Below are positions 55,901-64,000 of a stretch of DNA of 64,000 bases, piece after piece. Position 1 is the stretch's first letter. Each line of letters begins with the position of its first letter. A program made the position numbers and the translations under genes. Under the pieces are notes generated by a model, which saw only the letters and a list, made by a program, of their open reading frames with translations, was not told the DNA's origin and made no database searches. The stretch spans positions 186,001-250,000 of the forward strand of contig NZ_CALPCE010000002.1 in the NCBI RefSeq assembly GCF_943192945.1, written 5' to 3'. The DNA comes from Anaerocaecibacter muris. GTDB lineage: Bacteria > Bacillota > Clostridia > Christensenellales > Pumilibacteraceae.

Positions 55901-57263
55901 CCAAGCAATAAACGGCGGGGCAGCCAAAGCGAAAATAACGTTCATAGGAAATTACAGCGGAACAACGGAAATAGGCTTTGAAATAACGACGGCGGAAAAC
56001 TCGTGGGAAAAAATGCCGAATATAGTGAGGTGGACGTATGGCAACTTCGATACGGAGAAAACAGTAATAATCGCCCAGCCGAAATACCTATTGCCCGAAA
56101 AGAACGTGCATATAAGTATATTGACCGGTAACGGCGAAACAATAGAAGGACTGGAAGATATAGCGACGGAACGAGTAGTAGATAACACATACGGCGAGTG
56201 CTATAAAATAACGAACGAAACAATAATAAGCAAACTAAACGAACTGCCGGTGAATAGATATACGTTAAGAGTGTGGGTGGACGGAACAAGCAGTTATACG
56301 GAGTTAGGCAACGAAGAAATAGTGTTCAATGTGTTAAGAGCGGAGAACTACTGGGAGGAAAGTCCGAGCATAGAAAGCTGGATAACCGGCGAGTACGACG
56401 CAACAAAGAATACGCCTGAAAGCAAGAGCAAGTACGGACAGGACAATGTAGTAATAACAATAACAAACGAAACAGGCGAGTACGTGTACTACGATAGCAG
56501 TAAAGAGATAAACCTGTTAAGCAGTATGGGCGTAGGTCTGTATATAATGACGGCTGAAGTAAAAGGCACGGACAACTATACGGGACTTAAATACACCAAT
56601 ACGTTTAGAGTGTTTGACATAGAGGGAACAACGGTAATAGTGGAAGAAGGCATGCCGTGGTGGGGCGTGCTGTTAATAGTGGTCGGAGTAATAGCGATAA
56701 TAGTAGCGGTAATGGTAATATTGCACGTGAAAGGCGTGTTGCAGTTAATAACGGGAAAGATGGTCATAAAAATGCGCGCAAAAGCGGACGTGGACGCAAC
56801 AATAGCGGCAATAAAAGCCGGGCGCATGGCAGCGGCGGCAACGACGGCGACAGCAACAACAACGGAAGATAACGAAAAGAAAACTGAAAAGAAAGCAAAA
56901 GCGCTGGAAAAGAAAGCAAAAACGCCAGAGGAAAAAGCGGCGGAGCTTGAAGCCAAAGCAAAGGCAATGCGGAAGAAAGCGGAAGCCATGAAAGCCAAAG
57001 CCAAAGTAATAGTAATGACGCCCGAAGAAAAGAAAGCAATGAAAGCGGAAGAACGCGCGAAAGAGAAAGAAAAGACCCGAGTGAAAAGCCCCGAAGAAAA
57101 AGCGGAAGCATTGGAAAAGAAAGCGGAAGCGAACGAGATGCAAGCGGAACAATTAAAAGCGAGAGCGGAAGTCATGAAGAACCGCGCCAACGAAATGCGC
57201 GAGAAAGCGCAAAAGCGCAAAGAAAAGCAACAAAACAAACCGACCCAACAAGAGGAGGCGTAA
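52944..57263 (+). CDS. Large beta-helix/MBG surface protein, paralogue of the 11028 protein
   Basis: A 1,439-residue membrane-anchored surface protein of unknown function. AAGGAG fits the ATG at 52944 better than one 9 nt earlier. A signal peptide (ending near TTAIKA) is followed by a right-handed beta-helix with many GGxI-N turns (about 230-560; the DVTISGGEIYNNESQ turn is repeated almost exactly). MBG-like Ig domains follow (YDGTVKEPSVTVTYNG; YDGSLKRPTVKVVLDY) and repeats with NSWEKMPNI/NYWEESPSI. One helix at about 1237-1259 precedes MRAKADVDATIAAIKAGRM, close to the 11028 protein, and a Lys/Glu/Ala coiled-coil tail of about 180 residues. Codon choice shifts to A-ending codons in the second half. 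Confidence 0.85.
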   Translation: MGFRSLTARKLCVTVIALIFACAAAFAFLFAPTTAIKAEESSTVPNIELGAIGVTYIIGDDSVNNLIGAEEVNGNAEEYGWYVYSEANNTYRYTRLDMGWAAAMSAVTSANNRVRVVLASDWIAQPTEREVSNNKLLYTSFGADEKVFPYGRLEIPQGMYMQLDLNGNVLDRGLDCQGNGLDYQGNEYSSVIYGKNCELEIIDGDPTKTHEGRYDYEKTVNAEDGQVQNQTVNVNGGIIAGAYVSDSATIGAVYMESAKLLLRGGTITKNGTNPSGGYILCSGIYAKNTEFVMLGGNIVNNSSPSQAGTSGGGVYVSNFSIFYMYNGKISDNRTECYGGGVSVSDASNFVMYGGEISANRAKSRGDGVYLNKGSDMIISGGKVCGNPSVRKSGNYGGGVGVYSSTLTITGGEIFDNMSGGIDVMDSDVTISGGEIYNNESQANGGGLRASSDCDVTISGGEIYNNESQTDGGGLYATNSDVTISGGRIYGNTAKQRGGGIYTEKNSFTVTGGEITGNTAVQESAGVLCNSDKINFGGNPVIKNNTVTGQSNGDRHNFVLGSGKRINFISKMEDDAEVFITCQTVFAYSGNQSYIKYHNVNGVPLDPNKYFESSSETKTILLLDSELCDLNGAPQKITFKTAYASTPAELTETTGYYGAWYDYAKDSKIQYELTIDAENQTPKEISKQDFDGTYVAYTGDITDAGHYKITYGINIGGKEYNLDYYITILPQDITSEAVTALSESKYEYDGTVKEPSVTVTYNGTALTANKDYEITYKNNIDAGTGYAVINFKGNYTGKKELPFEINITGGQYNVAWEYYDGTAWTEVTEQTKFEYIPGYRGNQTNKVRAKLTLKGAAAHGDVIKYAYADGVTEYNDPAVSATNISEITVKYTYNAETVAAFRNAGEYTVWLNGESDYPIGGKHETPLNITKYEIKETDERLTVRITDGNQEYDGSLKRPTVKVVLDYLVLYEGIDYEVTYSDETHEDQAINGGAAKAKITFIGNYSGTTEIGFEITTAENSWEKMPNIVRWTYGNFDTEKTVIIAQPKYLLPEKNVHISILTGNGETIEGLEDIATERVVDNTYGECYKITNETIISKLNELPVNRYTLRVWVDGTSSYTELGNEEIVFNVLRAENYWEESPSIESWITGEYDATKNTPESKSKYGQDNVVITITNETGEYVYYDSSKEINLLSSMGVGLYIMTAEVKGTDNYTGLKYTNTFRVFDIEGTTVIVEEGMPWWGVLLIVVGVIAIIVAVMVILHVKGVLQLITGKMVIKMRAKADVDATIAAIKAGRMAAAATTATATTTEDNEKKTEKKAKALEKKAKTPEEKAAELEAKAKAMRKKAEAMKAKAKVIVMTPEEKKAMKAEERAKEKEKTRVKSPEEKAEALEKKAEANEMQAEQLKARAEVMKNRANEMREKAQKRKEKQQNKPTQQEEA

Positions 57264-57267
57264 AACA

Positions 57268-57495
57268 ATGAGCATAAAACGCGAAATGGCAAAAGAAATC
57301 CGCGTGATTTCGGAAGAAATACAACTGCTTGAAATAAAGCGCAGTCGTTCGGAAGCGGCGTTGATAGAGTCGCTTATAAGCAAGAGCGAACCGAAGAAAG
57401 AGGATGTGGAATACTTCCGCGCGTTCACGGCGGAGATAGAGGTCAAGCGCGACCGTATCCAGAAGCTGACAAAAGAACTGGAAAAATTGCTGTAA
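57268..57495 (+). CDS. 75-residue coiled-coil protein, second copy
   Basis: MSIKREMAKEIRVISEEIQL with LEIKRSRSEAALIESLI in helix 1 and YFRAFTAEIEVKRDRIQKL in helix 2. The length equals that of the 15037 product and 44 of 75 positions are identical (counted by eye). GAGGAGG upstream sets the ATG, 4 nt after the surface-protein stop. Predicted cytoplasmic, helical hairpin. The best guess is that it binds the cytoplasmic tail of the surface protein; no function is known. Confidence 0.85.
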   Translation: MSIKREMAKEIRVISEEIQLLEIKRSRSEAALIESLISKSEPKKEDVEYFRAFTAEIEVKRDRIQKLTKELEKLL

Positions 57496-57499
57496 AACC

Positions 57500-57532
57500 A
57501 AAAGGCTTGTGCGTTGTGCACAAGCCTTTTTA
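57500..57532 (+). terminator. Terminator of the second surface cassette
   Basis: AAAAGGCTTGTGC and GCACAAGCCTTTTT form a 12-bp or longer stem with T run. Confidence 0.88.
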
Positions 57533-57556
57533 CTATATTGTGATAAAGCCAAACTC

Positions 57557-58230
57557 TCATCATTCCGAGCTTGCCGAGGAATCCAGGCGAACCGCCGCAG
57601 GGTGGTTAAGCTGTGCTTGGTGCGGCTAACGCCTTGATTTCTCCGCTGCGTTCGCTGACGCTCACTTCGGTCGAAATGATGGGGTGGTGATAAGGCGTGG
57701 TCGCGTTGGTCGAAATGGGGGCAGTGCATATCTTTGTGTGCTTTATAGTAATGATAGGCATGTAAAGCCAAACCCCATCATTCCGAGCTTGTCGAGGAAT
57801 CCAGGCGAACCGCCGCAGGGTGGTAAAGTCTTAATACTGGTGCGGCTACGCCTTGATTTCTCCGCTGCGTTCGCTGACGCTCACTTCGGTCGAAATGATG
57901 GGAGAAAGGATTGGGCGCATTGCGCGTTATGGGCGATATGATTTTTTTTGGGGGGGGGAATAAGGCATGGCAAGCCTTTGTGTGCTTTGTCAATGATAGG
58001 CATTTCAAGCCCAAATCCCGTCATTCCGAGCTTGCCGAGGAATCTAGGCGAACCGCCGCAAAGAGGAAAGTCATTACGCTTATCACATTAACGTAACGCA
58101 TTTAATCGGGTGCAAATACAATAAACGGACAAAGCCCACACACGACAGAAATCCAAGCAGTGCTTGGTGCGGCTACGCCTTGATTTCTCCGCTACGCTCG
58201 CTAACGCTCGCTTCGGTCGAAATGATGGGA
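57557..58230. repeat. Three CATCATT-ended repeat elements
   Basis: Elements at 57557-57684, 57773-57902 and 58017-58230 start CATCATTCCGAGCTTG (TCATTCC in the third), share AGGCGAACCGCCGCA and CCTTGATTTCTCCGC blocks, and end TTCGGTCGAAATGATGGG, so the ends are inverted repeats. The third also has the CACACGACAGAAATCCAAGC segment found at 19.5 kb. Between the last two lies a T8G9 run (57942-57958). No gene supported. Confidence 0.78.
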
Positions 58231-58289
58231 GGGGGTAAGGGCTGGGCTCATTGTGCGTTATGGTTTAAATAATGGAGTTCCTTATACTC

Positions 58290-58318
58290 TTGGCATAACG
58301 CGCGGGGCGCGGTCATAT
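58290..58318 (+). promoter_or_regulatory. Leaderless-type promoter of the lipoprotein gene
   Basis: TTGGCA (58290-58295), 17 nt, TCATAT (58313-58318), then 8 nt to the ATG at 58327. The -10 is weak. Confidence 0.45.
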
Positions 58319-58326
58319 TGTTTATT

Positions 58327-58965
58327 ATGAAGAAATTATGCGCGGTGTTTGCGGCGATTATGACGGTCGCGACGATTTGGGTCTTTTGTTCGTGCGGAAC
58401 GGACGACATGCTCGACGTGAGTGAGCGGCGCAGTGAATATTACACTGCGGCGGACGGCACGATGGCTGTTACAGCGGTGTCGGGCGTGCGCGAAAACCCG
58501 TACCAAATAGACGGCAAGGCGGGTGAGTTAAAGCCGTACACGCTGATTACGCTTGTGCCCACTTCGTTTAATATCGACGCGGTGTATACGTACACCGTTC
58601 GGCTCGGCTCGGCGACATACGGCGGCGCGCTCAACGTTCACCCGTTTGCCGCGAGCTTTTCCGCCGAGTTCGACGCGGAGGCGCGCGGCGAGTTTACGCT
58701 CGTCATTCACTGCGGCGGCAATGATACCGAATTCGTAATGAAGTCGCTCGTTACGCCCGATATGTTCGGTTACGATCGCGCTATCGAGGCGGCTAAAACC
58801 GAGTTGAAACCAAAGGGCAAGTACGAAATTCGCGTGCGCATTATTAAAAATCCGCTCGGCGGCGACGGCGCTTGCTGGCACGTCGCGTTCTATTGGGAAA
58901 ACAGCCGAAGCGGGGTTTTGCTCGACCCCGTAACCGCAAAGGTGCTCGCCAAAAAAGTCGGATAG
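58327..58965 (+). CDS. Hypothetical lipoprotein
   Basis: A 212-residue lipoprotein. The signal peptide has lipobox FCSC (Cys near residue 23). The mature part carries a beta-rich Ig-like domain (YTLITLVPTSFNIDAVYTYT; GEFTLVIHCGG) and a C-terminal region ENSRSGVLLDPVTAKVL resembling PepSY-type ends (VDAKTGKVL). I do not recognise the family. No ribosome site is found; the in-frame ATG at 58318 lies within the -10 box, so MKKLC is taken as the start. Confidence 0.68.
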   Translation: MKKLCAVFAAIMTVATIWVFCSCGTDDMLDVSERRSEYYTAADGTMAVTAVSGVRENPYQIDGKAGELKPYTLITLVPTSFNIDAVYTYTVRLGSATYGGALNVHPFAASFSAEFDAEARGEFTLVIHCGGNDTEFVMKSLVTPDMFGYDRAIEAAKTELKPKGKYEIRVRIIKNPLGGDGACWHVAFYWENSRSGVLLDPVTAKVLAKKVG

Positions 58966-58980
58966 CGTCCGACTTTTTTG
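58951..58980 (+). terminator. Terminator of the lipoprotein gene
   Basis: AAAAAAGTCGGA and TCCGACTTTTTT form a 12-bp stem; the first arm overlaps the last codons. Confidence 0.85.
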
Positions 58981-59013
58981 TTGCCTTGACAGTCGCTCAT
59001 AATATCATGCGGA

Positions 59014-59214
59014 TTATAAATCAACCCTGCCGAGAAGATAGTCCGCCGACACCGCGAAAAAGTCGGCGAGCAATACTATATAACTTGCTTTGGGTTCGTT
59101 CACGCCGCGCTCCCAATAGTCCACTGCCTTTTGGCTTACGCCTATATGTCGAGCGAGCGCCTGTTGCGACAACCCGCGCTCCGTTCTCAATTCCTTTATT
59201 CGTGTGCTTATCAT
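59014..59214 (-). CDS. XRE-family HTH regulator (66 residues)
   Basis: A minimal Cro/C1-type DNA-binding protein: RIKELRTERGLSQQALARHI, then GVSQKAVDYWERGVNEPKA, followed by the helix LLADFFAVSADYLLGR. There is no sensor domain. It lies next to an operator array at 59233-59289, which probably controls it and a rightward promoter. A TAAAAT box ends 6 nt before its ATG, so its mRNA may be leaderless, though its -35 is poor. Confidence 0.9.
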   Translation of the reverse strand: MISTRIKELRTERGLSQQALARHIGVSQKAVDYWERGVNEPKASYIVLLADFFAVSADYLLGRVDL

Positions 59215-59232
59215 AATAATATTTTAGAAAAA

Positions 59233-59289
59233 AACTTCTTATAATGCTTGACAAAGAAGATAACTTCTTGTAATATATTATAAGAAGTT
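59233..59289 (+). promoter_or_regulatory. Operator array with a rightward promoter
   Basis: AACTTCTTATAAT (59233-59245), AACTTCTTGTAAT (59262-59274) and the inverted copy ATTATAAGAAGTT (59277-59289). Copies 2 and 3 form a near-perfect palindrome. They flank and fill TTGACA (59248-59253), a 17-nt spacer and TAATAT (59271-59276). A repressor binding here would block the rightward promoter and could also control the XRE gene leftward. Confidence 0.7.
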
Positions 59290-59600
59290 TGTTTTTTGCG
59301 CTCGTTTGCTATTCGCGCAACCCACCGAATAGGCGCGAACTGCGCGGGTTATGCCGTTTTATATCGCGGCTTGCAAGGCGACTTCTTCCGCGTTCGGCGG
59401 TTTTGTTTGTTCGCGGATCGGCTTTGGGGTTTACGCTGTCCGATTGGATTGCGTTTACCTATATCATTTCCCCTTTTACGGAAAGAAGTCGCAACGCCGT
59501 GTGCGGCTTTTTTCATGCGCGATTTTTGCTCGGCATACGGCGTTTTACCGTAATGCGAAATAGGGCGTTGCTTGCAAAACGGGTAATTTCGGAACAAATA
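59290..59600. other. Transcribed-looking region without a supported gene
   Basis: The rightward promoter at 59248-59276 enters this stretch, yet no frame has a ribosome site and credible composition. A minus-strand frame (59349-59597, 82 codons, very Arg/Lys/Ser/Gln-rich) and plus-strand frames look like non-coding sequence read as protein. GCCG-TGTG-CGGC followed by TTTTTT (59498-59514) is a weak terminator. A small RNA of about 230 nt is possible. Confidence 0.3.
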
Positions 59601-59611
59601 TATAAAAACGC

Positions 59612-59640
59612 TTGTGCGCCCCGATTTTTTGTGTTATAAT
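59612..59640 (+). promoter_or_regulatory. Leaderless-type promoter of the 500-residue membrane protein
   Basis: TTGTGC (59612-59617), 17 nt, TATAAT (59635-59640), 8 nt, ATG (59649). Confidence 0.65.
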
Positions 59641-59648
59641 GATCGGTA

Positions 59649-61151
59649 ATGGAATACTCGGACGACAAGACCTACTGCGACGGACAAAACCCTGCCGTCG
59701 ATACCGAGAACGTGACAAGCGTCCCCGACGACGCCGACGGTGTTTCCGCGCCCTTTACGGACGAGGAAGTTAGTTGCGCGCCGAAGTCCGATAATAACAG
59801 CGTTAATCCTGCCGCTATCGGCAAGAGTTATCGCGGGGGAGCGAGCGACGCGCACGGCGCGAACGATAGGCATGACGAGTCGTTCGGCAACGAGCTTATT
59901 GCTGTTGCCGTAAAATCGGTTGCCGTCGCGCTTTCCGTTATATTGATGTTGACCTGCATACTTGCGGTTGCGTTGCCGCTGTCCGCTATGCGGGTGTTTA
60001 ATAAATTGGGCATGAGCGAGCGCGCCGTGGACTTCGGCGAGCGGTATATTTCGCGCGAGCTGGGCGATTACGAAGGTACGTTCGAGTACGTCGATAATGA
60101 CGGCAACAAACGCGAGGGCATAGCCGACGCGTCGCACACGGACGACAGAGGCAACTTCGATATTCTCGCAAAGACGGGCGCGCTGACCAACGACGATTTT
60201 ATAGAAGCGTTGTATGTTTGCACAAAGCTGTCTTACGACCTTGCGGAAAAATATTATGCTTCGGGCGAATCCGCGCGTGGCACGTACTATGCAGAGCGCG
60301 TCGAAAAGTATACGCGCATGTATTTGTCGCTTAACAACGTTGCGCAGATAAACAGCGCAAAGAGTTTGCAAAACATTTCGAGCATGCCGTCGCTTGCGCT
60401 TCGTCCCGCGGTGTACAGCTACGGTCACGATATTCGCGTTATGAACTATCGCGCGCGGGCGTGGCTGGGCACAACCGACGTTATGGCGTACAACAGCAAC
60501 AAGAACGGCGACAGCGTTACGAGCATTGCGGAGCGTTCCGCGACGTTCTACGGCATAGACATTAAGGGCGACGGCAGATATTCGTTAATGTCCAACATTG
60601 ACGGGTATGTCGATTATATCGGCGCAATAGGCGAATATTTGGACGTGGAGTTTTTGCGCGCGGGCGTGGAAAACAACTTGTCCAAAAAAGGTAAAATCAA
60701 TATTAACGGCGAGTGGCGCGAAGTTCCCGTTTTGTCCGAAACTTACGTAAAAGAAACTTACAACGGCGTTTTGAACGGCACGGAGTTTTCGCTGTTCGTG
60801 TCGCGCACGGACGGGTTTACTCGGTACTACAATCAGATAAAACGGTTTAAAGAGTTTGCGCAAGCGGCGGTCGATTTTATGCCCGACGACGGCAATAACA
60901 ACAAGCTCGACGAACAGTTGCACAGACTGTACTGGTTGCAGGTTATGTCGTCGGTCGCGCGGCGGCTTTGGTACACCGAATTTCTGTTGTATTACAACGC
61001 GGAAAAATACGGGCAAAGCTCGGCGGCGATACGCGAAAACAACGGCGCTTTGCAAGAGCTCACGCTTGTCCGATACGGCGGTTATAACCGTCAGATTTGG
61101 GAAGTGTATAACATATTACTCAAAGAGTACATTGCGCAGTATCAATCTTAA
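59649..61151 (+). CDS. Hypothetical single-pass membrane protein
   Basis: A 500-residue protein. A polar, acidic N-terminal part of about 85 residues, one membrane helix at about 89-115 (AVKSVAVALSVILMLTCILAVALPL), and a large external, mostly helical domain with TPR-like spacing (MRVFNKLGMSERAVDFGERYI; DFIEALYVCTKLSYDLAEKYYASGESARGTYYAERVEKYT). No catalytic motif or known domain is recognised. The next gene, guaB, starts 15 nt later with its own ribosome site, so the two may be cotranscribed. Confidence 0.68.
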   Translation: MEYSDDKTYCDGQNPAVDTENVTSVPDDADGVSAPFTDEEVSCAPKSDNNSVNPAAIGKSYRGGASDAHGANDRHDESFGNELIAVAVKSVAVALSVILMLTCILAVALPLSAMRVFNKLGMSERAVDFGERYISRELGDYEGTFEYVDNDGNKREGIADASHTDDRGNFDILAKTGALTNDDFIEALYVCTKLSYDLAEKYYASGESARGTYYAERVEKYTRMYLSLNNVAQINSAKSLQNISSMPSLALRPAVYSYGHDIRVMNYRARAWLGTTDVMAYNSNKNGDSVTSIAERSATFYGIDIKGDGRYSLMSNIDGYVDYIGAIGEYLDVEFLRAGVENNLSKKGKININGEWREVPVLSETYVKETYNGVLNGTEFSLFVSRTDGFTRYYNQIKRFKEFAQAAVDFMPDDGNNNKLDEQLHRLYWLQVMSSVARRLWYTEFLLYYNAEKYGQSSAAIRENNGALQELTLVRYGGYNRQIWEVYNILLKEYIAQYQS

Positions 61152-62621
<1,470 letters not shown>

Positions 62622-62737
62622 CGGCAACCCCGCTACGGTGTGCGGGCATACATGCCGTAATTAAAGCGATACAATTTAAAGCGTGCAAGAGCAAGCAAGG
62701 CGTTTGCCGCACTCTCGTTTTTTAAAAGGAGTACACA

Positions 62738-63748
62738 TTGTCAATCAATTATTCTATCCCTATGGACTACACGCGTCAGAAAATTCGCGTTACGGTCGTG
62801 GGTTGCGGCAGATGGGGTTCGTTCTTGGCGTGGTACGCCGATCAGCTCGGGCATAAAGTAACCGTTTACGGCAAGGCGGGCGAAATTTCTTACGAACAAC
62901 TTTCGATGACGCGGCAAAACGAATACGTGCGGTTTTCCAAGTCCATAGAGCTTACCACCGACATTACGCGCGCAATTAAGACGGCGGACGTCGTGATTGT
63001 GAGCGTGCCGTCGCAGGCGTTCCGCAATGTTATGGGCGATATTCGCGGCAAGTGCGACATGACGGGCAAGTACCTCGTCACTTGCATGAAAGGTATCGAA
63101 ATCAGCACGGGCAAACGGTTAAGCGAAATCGCGCTCGAATTCGGGCTGGAAAGCTGGCAGATTGCCGTGTGGGCGGGACCCGGGCACGTTCAGGAATTTA
63201 CGGTCGGCAATCCCAATTGCATGCTTATCGACGGGTACGAACGTTCGACTGTCGAACGTATTATCGAATATTTTAAAAGCCCGCTTATCAGGTTTTATTA
63301 TGGCACCGACGTTATCGGCACGGAAATAGGCGCGGCGGCTAAAAACGTCATGGGCATTGTCGCGGGCGTGCTCGACGGCATGAACCTCGTGACGCTCAAA
63401 GGCGCGTTGATGGCGCGCGGAAGTCGAGAGGTCGCGCGGCTTATAAAACAGCTCGGCGGCAATCCTCTGTCGGCTTACGGGCTGTGTCACCTCGGCGATT
63501 ACGAAACGACGCTGTTTTCGCCGCACAGCCATAACAGAATGTGGGGCGAAAATTACGCCAAGGGCAAGAAGTACGACAAACTCGCCGAGGGCGTGCACAC
63601 GGCTCGCGCAATGGCGTTGCTCGCCGATAAGCACGGCGTGGATATGCCCATTACGTGCGCGGTGAATACAATGATTTTGGATAAACTCCAACCTCGCGCC
63701 ATGATGGAACAGCTGTTCGATCGCACGCTTAAAGACGATTTGGTGTAA
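62738..63748 (+). CDS. gpsA: NAD(P)-dependent glycerol-3-phosphate dehydrogenase, divergent
   Basis: It reduces dihydroxyacetone phosphate to sn-glycerol-3-phosphate for phospholipid synthesis. The start is TTG at 62738, 6 nt after AAAGGAG. The 336-residue protein has VTVVGCGRWGSFLAWY (Rossmann), ADVVIVSVPSQAFRNV, CMKGIE, WAGPGHVQEF (usually GPSHAEE), GAAAKNVMGIVAGVLDGM (catalytic Lys), and LCHLGDYETTLFSPHSHNRMWG. The substitutions mark a divergent member, but the order of motifs is intact. A terminator follows. Confidence 0.88.
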   Translation: MSINYSIPMDYTRQKIRVTVVGCGRWGSFLAWYADQLGHKVTVYGKAGEISYEQLSMTRQNEYVRFSKSIELTTDITRAIKTADVVIVSVPSQAFRNVMGDIRGKCDMTGKYLVTCMKGIEISTGKRLSEIALEFGLESWQIAVWAGPGHVQEFTVGNPNCMLIDGYERSTVERIIEYFKSPLIRFYYGTDVIGTEIGAAAKNVMGIVAGVLDGMNLVTLKGALMARGSREVARLIKQLGGNPLSAYGLCHLGDYETTLFSPHSHNRMWGENYAKGKKYDKLAEGVHTARAMALLADKHGVDMPITCAVNTMILDKLQPRAMMEQLFDRTLKDDLV

Positions 63749-63810
63749 GCCGTCTTTTGTGGCGGGGTATTGAAATCGCGTAAACTTTTATATATATTGC
63801 GCCACGCATG

Positions 63811-63848
63811 CGCTCCGAGGTCGGGTAGGCTTCGGGGCGTTTTTTTTG
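63811..63848 (+). terminator. Terminator after gpsA
   Basis: CGCTCCGAG and CTTCGGGGCG pair with one bulge and a G-U pair, followed by TTTTTTTT. Confidence 0.75.
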
Positions 63849-63939
63849 TTTTGCGTGATTGTATGCGTGACTGTGATTATTTACAGGGTAAATTCGGGCG
63901 TTTCGGGAAAATTTATGCGGTAAAAATCATATATATGTA

Positions 63940-63968
63940 TTGACATGAGCGAATAACGGTGCTATAAT
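63940..63968 (+). promoter_or_regulatory. Promoter at the window edge
   Basis: TTGACA (63940-63945), 17 nt, TATAAT (63963-63968): full consensus, reading rightward out of the window. The gene it drives is not visible. Confidence 0.75.
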
Positions 63969-64000
63969 TAAAATTGTGAGCGGCGCAAAGCGCTCTGCTA

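Noticed and set aside
59349-59597. 82-codon minus-strand frame rich in Arg, Lys, Ser and Gln
   Set aside because: No ribosome site, biased composition, and it lies opposite a regulated plus-strand promoter. It may be repeat-derived; not supported as a gene.

Overview
The window looks like a chromosomal segment of a Gram-positive, anaerobic member of the Bacillota, probably an uncultured Clostridia-like gut bacterium. The evidence is a rotary V/A-type ATPase operon, a SipW-type signal peptidase with TasA-like substrates, a ywlC-ywlE-rpiB gene order, a LacI-controlled maltodextrin locus with MalEFG-type transport, AGGAGG-type ribosome sites and TTGACA-17-TATAAT promoters. No phage, CRISPR array or transposase gene is visible.

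Layout. 1-5.8 kb: end of a topoisomerase A subunit, a lytic transglycosylase, and coaE and polA on the minus strand. 5.8-8.4 kb: tRNA-Ala, a broken tRNA-Ile copy, tRNA-Ile, a 41-residue zinc ribbon, flavodoxin and ldh. 8.4-15.3 kb: an MMPL transporter and a large beta-helix surface protein followed by a 75-residue coiled-coil protein. 15.5-19.2 kb: a 23S-tRNA-Asn-5S transcription unit with no 16S gene. 19.2-20.5 kb: tandem intergenic repeats. 20.4-29.1 kb: a starch/maltodextrin locus (carbohydrate-binding lipoprotein, LacI-type repressor, GH13 amylase, binding protein, two permeases). 29.1-35.5 kb: a SipW-type peptidase with an unusual long tail, a decayed exported protein and two likely substrates. 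35.7-43.8 kb: cardiolipin synthase, repeats, a TIM-barrel protein, pgk, membrane proteins, and the sua5-ywlE-rpiB set. 43.7-52.7 kb: the V/A-ATPase operon, subunits G/H-I-K-E-C-F-A-B-D. 52.8-57.5 kb: a second copy of the surface protein plus coiled-coil cassette. 57.5-64 kb: repeats, a lipoprotein, an XRE regulator with an operator array, a membrane protein, guaB and gpsA.

The most unusual signals are these. (1) Two promoters, driving a surface protein and a surface lipoprotein, carry runs of 14 and 12 G inside the -35/-10 spacer. Each also has the same 17-base upstream element at the same distance, which suggests phase-variable surface expression. A third, related promoter carries an interrupted G-rich spacer. 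(2) A duplicated two-gene cassette encodes a membrane-anchored beta-helix protein with a cytoplasmic tail and a 75-residue coiled-coil partner (about 59% identical between copies). (3) At least eight genes have a 17-bp-spacer promoter whose -10 box ends 6-8 nt before the start codon, so their mRNAs should be leaderless. (4) The rRNA operon is split. (5) A SipW-type signal peptidase carries a cytoplasmic tail of about 380 residues. All function calls come from reading motifs and from family knowledge; no database search was run.
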